12,047 nucleotides of DNA from Candidatus Avimonoglobus intestinipullorum (GTDB lineage: Bacteria; Bacillota; Clostridia; UBA1381). The notes beneath the pieces are model-generated. The model was not told the origin of the DNA, did not search any database, and saw nothing but the letters and a program-made list of their open reading frames with translations. Of the stretch, positions 9,401 through 12,047 are shown piece by piece. Position numbers and translations under genes: made by a program. Position 1 is the stretch's first letter. Each line of letters starts with the position of its first letter. The stretch is from NCBI GenBank assembly GCA_018714645.1, contig DVND01000005.1:1-12047 (forward strand). The letters are read 5' to 3'.

Positions 9401-9943
9401 GGGCACATGGATGCAGTCGGATATGATATGTACTGCAAGCTCTTGAAAGAAAGTGTGGATGAATTGCAGGGTGTAGATTTGGCGCAGGTGACGGAAACAA
9501 CAGTGGATATGGATGTGGATGCGTATATTCCTGAGAATTATATCCGGAATCAGAATCAGCGGATCGAAATTTACAAAAAAATTGCCGCTGTGGAGGATGA
9601 AGCGGATGCTTCGGAAGTCATGGACGAGCTGATCGACCGGTTCGGGGACGTACCCAAGGCGGTGTCAAACCTTGTGTGGATTGCGCAGATAAAAGCGATT
9701 GCCAGAAAACTGGGGATTTATGAGATCAATGCAAAGAAGGGGCGGGTGGATTTCCATTTCAATGAAGATGGATTGGACGCCGGCACCGTATTGGAGTTGA
9801 TTGCAAAATTCCCGAAAGAATTGGTGGTGGGCGCGTCGCAAAAGCCGGTGTTGACTTATAAAAACACGGACGAGCCGAAGCTGCTGCCCAATATTAAATT
9901 TATATTACAGACCGTTTTGGAATTGAAGAAGCCGGAAAAATAA
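6467..9943 (+). CDS. mfd: Transcription-repair coupling factor Mfd
   Basis: Mfd is the ATP-driven DNA translocase that removes RNA polymerase stalled at lesions and recruits UvrA for nucleotide excision repair. From the ATG at 6467 it has 1158 residues, full length. The N-terminal third is the UvrB-like region (GQFSVRGGIVDVFPAH, then RVEFFDDEVDSIREFD). The CarD-like RNA-polymerase-interacting domain follows, with ISVGDYVVHQTHGIGQYAG and the YVPVDQMDLLYKYVG segment. The helicase motor carries Walker A GDVGYGKT (K648), Walker B-type DEEQ (743-746), SMTATPIPRTLHM, TTIIETGLDIPNANTIIIEN and QLRGRVGRSNRSAYAYL. The C-terminal domain (YIPENYIRNQNQRIEIYKKI onward) is the autoinhibitory UvrA-interface region. 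An in-frame GTG at 6422 overlapping the pth stop would add 15 residues but has no ribosome site. No terminator follows; the next gene's promoter overlaps the 3' end. Confidence 0.97.
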   Translation: MDFKTLLEGYPLYRDFIKALERPPVSVAGITESAQAQFIFETALNRNAVIVAYSDMEAKALCADLEYFADNVLFFPSKEYVFYNIEASGYQYEHERLACLGSLLYERGTHLVVTSLEAVLGYTVKRSVMEAYTVQLRPGGRFDIERLAEQLVHMGYTREDSVEGKGQFSVRGGIVDVFPAHRENPIRVEFFDDEVDSIREFDTMTQRSLGQVEEELVTPCREAVFSREQALELAEALRERIKKLKRKKSDQSALIETLEADIELILEGGHFPSIDKYVSLIYGTVPTLLDYFSEDDLVFIMEPKRIAERAKSMEWEQGELVDDLSQKGVLFIDGMQFWMEYAAFTSRVSKMRLVSMNVLAHSTLDYQYKAIFNFVSKTTVGFHGNVSYLYDDLAQWQKDGATVVILANNRARGENLAGTLNDKGIQCRYTNEPPVFEAGEILVARGEIHKGFEYPEIQFVLISEQEIFQQGRKRRSRKIENTNRLKSYSDISVGDYVVHQTHGIGQYAGIRKMVVGGVTKDYLKIQYQGTDSLYVPVDQMDLLYKYVGSTDRKLKLNRLGGSDWSKTKAKVKGATTDMAKQLVALYAQREQTKGFAFSADTPWQRDFEDTFSYNETEDQLRSIEEVKADMEKARPMDRLLCGDVGYGKTEVALRAAFKAAMDSKQVAYLCPTTILAMQHYDTFVKRMEHFPIKVEMLSRFRTPAQQKKILKQLKTGEIDIIIGTHRILQKDLEFSDLGLLIIDEEQRFGVADKERLKELKKNVDVLSMTATPIPRTLHMAMINVRDMSLLETPPENRYPVQTYVLEQNEAVLIDAMKRELSRGGQVFYLFNRVQGIYRVAQWIKNMIPEAEVAVGHGKMREEELEDIMYDMVNGKTDILVCTTIIETGLDIPNANTIIIENADKMGLAQLYQLRGRVGRSNRSAYAYLTYRKDGMLSDTAQKRLQAIKEFTEFGSGFKIAMRDLEIRGAGNILGAEQHGHMDAVGYDMYCKLLKESVDELQGVDLAQVTETTVDMDVDAYIPENYIRNQNQRIEIYKKIAAVEDEADASEVMDELIDRFGDVPKAVSNLVWIAQIKAIARKLGIYEINAKKGRVDFHFNEDGLDAGTVLELIAKFPKELVVGASQKPVLTYKNTDEPKLLPNIKFILQTVLELKKPEK

Positions 9944-9951
9944 TGTATAAT
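9923..9951 (+). promoter_or_regulatory. Sigma-A type promoter for the foldase lipoprotein gene
   Basis: TTGAAG (9923-9928) and TATAAT (9946-9951) are separated by exactly 17 bases, close to the housekeeping consensus TTGACA-17-TATAAT. The -35 box lies inside the last codons of mfd. Transcription would start near 9958, leaving a leader of about 28 nt that contains the AAGGAGAG ribosome site. Confidence 0.78.
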
Positions 9952-9985
9952 AGACGAAGAACAAGGGCATAAGGAGAGAACGTTT

Positions 9986-10978
9986 ATGAAAAAGCTTATT
10001 TTATCCGCCGCAATGATTCTGGCGCTGTTTGCGGCAGGCTGTTCTTCGGAGGGGTATGTTGCAAAGGTGGAAAACCGGAAGATTACAGAGGCGGAATTTA
10101 AATTCTATTTGGATACAGTGAAGGAAAATATGGCTGATACGGAGCTGCAAACCGAAGAGGATTGGCAGACCACTGAAATTGAAGGGAAAAAGGCCATTGA
10201 CATTGCGAAAGAGCGGGCGCTGGAAACGGCAATCAACAATATCGCGTATATCAGTATTGGCGAGAAATTGGATGTGGAATTGTCTGATGCGGAGAAAGCC
10301 AGCATCAGCAGGACAAAAGCGAGCCTCGTTTCCCAATACGGCGGAAATTCGACCTATAATGAGTTTTTGCAATCGTATGGATTGAAAGATGACTTTATTG
10401 ATATGCTTTGCGAATCCATGGTTTACAGCGAAAAGCTTACGGAGCGGATCGAAGCGGAGCAGCCGGTGACGGACGGGGATATCGAACAGTATTTTGCGGA
10501 AAACCAGGAGAGCCTGTCAGCAGGACTCATGAAGGCAAAGCACGTCCTGCGGGTGACGAAGGATACCGTGACGCAGGAGCCTTACTCCGAGGAACAGGTC
10601 GCAGAACAGAAAGCGCTGGCGGAGGACCTGCTGCAGCAGGCACAAAACGGCGCTGACTTTGACACGCTGGTGCAGGAGTATTCAGAGGATCCGGGTTCGG
10701 CAACCAATCCAGATGGATATGTGTTTAGGGATGGAGATATGGTTGCGGAATTCCAGGACTGCGTGGAAAGCTTGCAGCCCGGCGAAATCGGGTTTGCGCA
10801 GAGTGATTTTGGATTCCATGTGATCCAGCGCCTTCCCATAGGGCTGGAGGACGTTGGGAAAGATCAGGTAAAAGAAGCGCTGCTCACTGAGCGGCTGAAT
10901 GAACGGGTCGAAACCTGGAAAACGGAATTGGGCATTCAGATCGAAACAAATGAAGAGGCATTAAGCCAAATCAATTAA
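9986..10978 (+). CDS. PrsA/SurA-like parvulin peptidyl-prolyl isomerase lipoprotein
   Basis: This is probably a membrane-anchored foldase that helps secreted proteins fold outside the cell by cis-trans isomerisation of prolyl bonds. The 330-residue protein starts with a lipoprotein signal peptide: MKK, a hydrophobic stretch to F15, then AAGC with the lipidated cysteine at C19. Residues 24-175 are a helical SurA_N-type chaperone region. The parvulin domain spans about 178-285, with conserved histidines H186 in KAKHVLR and H278 in FGFHVIQ, and the intervening YSEDPGS, DMVAEF and LQPGEIG segments expected for active parvulins. AAGGAGAG at 9971-9978 lies 7 nt before the ATG. It has its own promoter and a strong terminator, so it can be expressed apart from mfd. 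Family assignment is firm; whether it is the functional PrsA of this organism is inference. Confidence 0.93.
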   Translation: MKKLILSAAMILALFAAGCSSEGYVAKVENRKITEAEFKFYLDTVKENMADTELQTEEDWQTTEIEGKKAIDIAKERALETAINNIAYISIGEKLDVELSDAEKASISRTKASLVSQYGGNSTYNEFLQSYGLKDDFIDMLCESMVYSEKLTERIEAEQPVTDGDIEQYFAENQESLSAGLMKAKHVLRVTKDTVTQEPYSEEQVAEQKALAEDLLQQAQNGADFDTLVQEYSEDPGSATNPDGYVFRDGDMVAEFQDCVESLQPGEIGFAQSDFGFHVIQRLPIGLEDVGKDQVKEALLTERLNERVETWKTELGIQIETNEEALSQIN

Positions 10979-11010
10979 AAAAGTGTTCCTCCAAAGAGGA
11001 ACACTTTTTT
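10977..11010. terminator. Bidirectional intrinsic terminator between the foldase gene and fba
   Basis: GTGTTCCTC (10983-10991) pairs perfectly with GAGGAACAC (10996-11004) around a CAAA loop, flanked by AAAAAA (10977-10982) and TTTTTT (11005-11010). The A tract overlaps the foldase stop codon, and the far end is 3 nt from the fba stop. The symmetry gives a 9-bp stem followed by a U run on either strand, so it fits termination of both convergent genes. Confidence 0.93.
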
Positions 11011-11013
11011 AAT

Positions 11014-11877
11014 TTACGCTTTGTTAACAGAACCGAACAGTTCCATTTTTTCTTTTACGATGACCTTGATTGCTTCTGCGCCCGGCGCCAGCAGCTTTCT
11101 GGGGTCAAAGCCCTTGCCCTGCAGGTCTTTGCCCTCTTCGATGTATTTTCTGGTGGCAGCCTGGAAGTACAGCTGGCACTCCGTGTTGACATTGATTTTT
11201 GCAACGCCCAGGGAGATCGCGGTCTTGATCATATCCGCCGGAATGCCTGTGCCGCCATGGAGCACCAGCGGCAGGTCGCCGATCAATGCTTTTGTCTTGC
11301 CAAGAGCGTCAAAATCCAAGCCCTTCCAGTTTTCCGGATATTTCCCATGGATGTTGCCGATACCGGCAGCCAGGAAATCCACGCCCAAATCAGCGATTGC
11401 TTTGCATTCGTTCGGGTCTGCAATTTCGCCGGCGCCGACGACGCCGTCTTCTTCGCCGCCGATGGAACCGACTTCCGCCTCAATGGAAATCCCTTTTTCG
11501 TGGCAAATTTTCACCAATTCCGTTGTTTTCTGGATGTTTTCCTCAATTGGGTAATGGGAACCGTCAAACATGACGGAAGAGAAGCCCGCTTCGATGCACT
11601 TCAGGCAGCCATCATAGGTGCCGTGATCCAAATGCAGCGCGACGGGAACCGTGATGTTCATCTCCTCCAGCATTGCTTTTACCATCGCCGCAACGGTTTT
11701 AAAGCCGGTCATGTATTTGCCCGCGCCTTCGGATACGCCCAGGATGACGGGCGAATTGTTTTCCTGCGCTGTTTGGAGAATGGACTTCGTCCATTCCAAA
11801 TTGTTGATGTTGAACTGGCCGACGGCATATTTCCCCGCGACGGCTTTTTTTAACATTTCGGTTGCTGAAACTAACAT
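11014..11877 (-). CDS. fba: Class II fructose-1,6-bisphosphate aldolase
   Basis: This zinc enzyme interconverts fructose-1,6-bisphosphate with dihydroxyacetone phosphate and glyceraldehyde-3-phosphate in glycolysis and gluconeogenesis. The 287-residue protein is full length. The sequence shows the catalytic aspartate D84 and zinc histidine H85 in LHLDHG, the EAEVGSIGG segment near 133, zinc histidine H177 in GIGNIHGKY, zinc histidine H207 in VLHGGTGIP, and the phosphate-binding KINVNTE near 227. The N-terminal GQFNINNLEW and VILGVSEGAGKYM are typical of Firmicute Fba. The related tagatose-bisphosphate aldolases share this fold, but the overall pattern favours Fba. AGGAGG (11892-11887 on the minus strand) is 9 nt before the ATG. 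It is convergent with the foldase gene and appears monocistronic at its 3' end. I could not place its promoter with confidence; the upstream 170 nt are rich in inverted repeats. Confidence 0.97.
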   Translation of the reverse strand: MLVSATEMLKKAVAGKYAVGQFNINNLEWTKSILQTAQENNSPVILGVSEGAGKYMTGFKTVAAMVKAMLEEMNITVPVALHLDHGTYDGCLKCIEAGFSSVMFDGSHYPIEENIQKTTELVKICHEKGISIEAEVGSIGGEEDGVVGAGEIADPNECKAIADLGVDFLAAGIGNIHGKYPENWKGLDFDALGKTKALIGDLPLVLHGGTGIPADMIKTAISLGVAKINVNTECQLYFQAATRKYIEEGKDLQGKGFDPRKLLAPGAEAIKVIVKEKMELFGSVNKA

Positions 11878-11897
11878 AGTAAGTTTCCTCCTACTAT
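11876..11897 (-). promoter_or_regulatory. Small hairpin presenting the fba ribosome binding site
   Basis: On the fba mRNA, ATAGTA (11897-11892) can pair with TACTAT (11881-11876). The 10-nt loop holds GGAGG, and the first two bases of the AUG fall in the stem. The stem is only 6 bp and A-U rich, so it would be marginally stable. The pairing is seen in sequence; any effect on translation is inference. Confidence 0.4.
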
Positions 11898-11917
11898 AAT
11901 AAATTTATGGGTAAATC

Positions 11918-11936
11918 ACACGGCAACCGGCCGTGT
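11918..11936. repeat. 7-bp inverted repeat in the fba upstream region
   Basis: ACACGGC (11918-11924) is the exact reverse complement of GCCGTGT (11930-11936), with a 5-nt spacer AACCG. Neither side is followed by a T run, so it is not an intrinsic terminator. It could be an mRNA leader hairpin for fba or a protein operator. It lies about 40 nt upstream of the fba start. Confidence 0.6.
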
Positions 11937-11959
11937 ATATATCCATCTTGTTGCTGAAA

Positions 11960-12047
11960 CTGCTATAATGAGAGTGCAAGGGTCTGACGTATTCCTCCTT
12001 GGATATCCGTCCGCAATGAAGTCCGTCAGCCAGCCTCTCATTTGCAG
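11960..12047. repeat. Imperfect inverted repeat at right edge (possible structured RNA)
   Basis: Three nested pairs are visible: CTGC (11960-11963) with GCAG (12044-12047), AATGAGAG (11967-11974) with CTCTCATT (12035-12042), and CTGACG (11984-11989) with CGTCAG (12024-12029). The central loop reads CCTCCTT (11994-12000) on the + strand, AAGGAGG on the minus strand, next to the palindrome GGATATCC (12001-12008). The structure reaches the last base, so its full extent is unknown. It may be part of a structured fba leader, a small RNA, or a short palindromic element. I do not recognise a known RNA family. Confidence 0.5.
11961..11969 (+). promoter_or_regulatory. Extended -10 promoter element facing right
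   Basis: TGCTATAAT is an exact match to the extended -10 consensus TGnTATAAT. No convincing -35 lies 16-18 nt upstream, which extended -10 promoters can tolerate. Transcription would start near 11976 and run out of the window, divergent from fba. The product is unknown: no open frame with a ribosome site begins in the remaining 70 bases. Confidence 0.5.

Noticed and set aside
11893..11901. TATAGT/TATTAT on the minus strand as the fba -10 box
   Set aside because: Transcription would start inside or past the AGGAGG ribosome site, leaving no usable leader, and no good -35 is in place.
11916..12041. 41-codon open frame on the minus strand (MRGWLTDFIADGY...) upstream of fba
   Set aside because: It has no visible ribosome site within the 6 bases available, runs through the inverted repeats, and looks like no known protein. 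It could at most be the tail of a gene outside the window, but the composition does not support that.
11878..12047. 6S RNA, T-box or SRP RNA at the right edge
   Set aside because: The conserved sequences I know for these families are not present in the visible part, so no family name is justified.

Overview
This 12 kb window looks like chromosomal core-genome DNA from a low-to-mid GC Gram-positive bacterium, most likely a member of Clostridia (Bacillota). The grounds are the AGGAGG-type ribosome sites, sigma-A style promoters, a PrsA-like secreted foldase lipoprotein, a class II fructose-bisphosphate aldolase of the 287-residue Firmicute type, and the glmU-pth-mfd order. Base composition is roughly balanced. 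I cannot name a genus from the sequence alone.

Layout: seven genes run left to right: alaS (its first few codons lie before the window), truB, ribF, glmU, pth, mfd and a parvulin-type foldase lipoprotein gene. One gene, fba, converges on them from the right. Spacing is tight from truB to pth (21, 2 and 1 nt gaps), so these read as one transcription unit. A hairpin with a GCAA loop sits between alaS and truB. A good intrinsic terminator sits between pth and mfd, only 15-19 nt before the mfd start. The foldase gene has its own near-consensus promoter inside the 3' end of mfd. A symmetrical terminator with A and T tracts separates it from fba and can serve both strands.

The genes are housekeeping: tRNA charging (AlaS), tRNA pseudouridine 55 (TruB), FMN/FAD synthesis (RibF), UDP-GlcNAc synthesis for cell wall (GlmU), peptidyl-tRNA recycling (Pth), transcription-coupled repair (Mfd), extracytoplasmic protein folding (PrsA-like) and glycolysis (Fba). 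All show their expected key motifs and full lengths, apart from the alaS edge truncation. I see no frameshift, mobile element, CRISPR array, tRNA or rRNA.

I found no new multi-gene system. The least explained DNA is the last 170 bases, upstream of fba. It holds a hairpin around the fba ribosome site, a 7-bp GC-rich hairpin, a perfect extended -10 box on the + strand, and an 88-base imperfect inverted repeat running to the window edge whose loop reads CCTCCTT, the anti-Shine-Dalgarno sequence, on the + strand. This could be a structured fba leader, a small RNA gene, or the promoter of a divergent gene.
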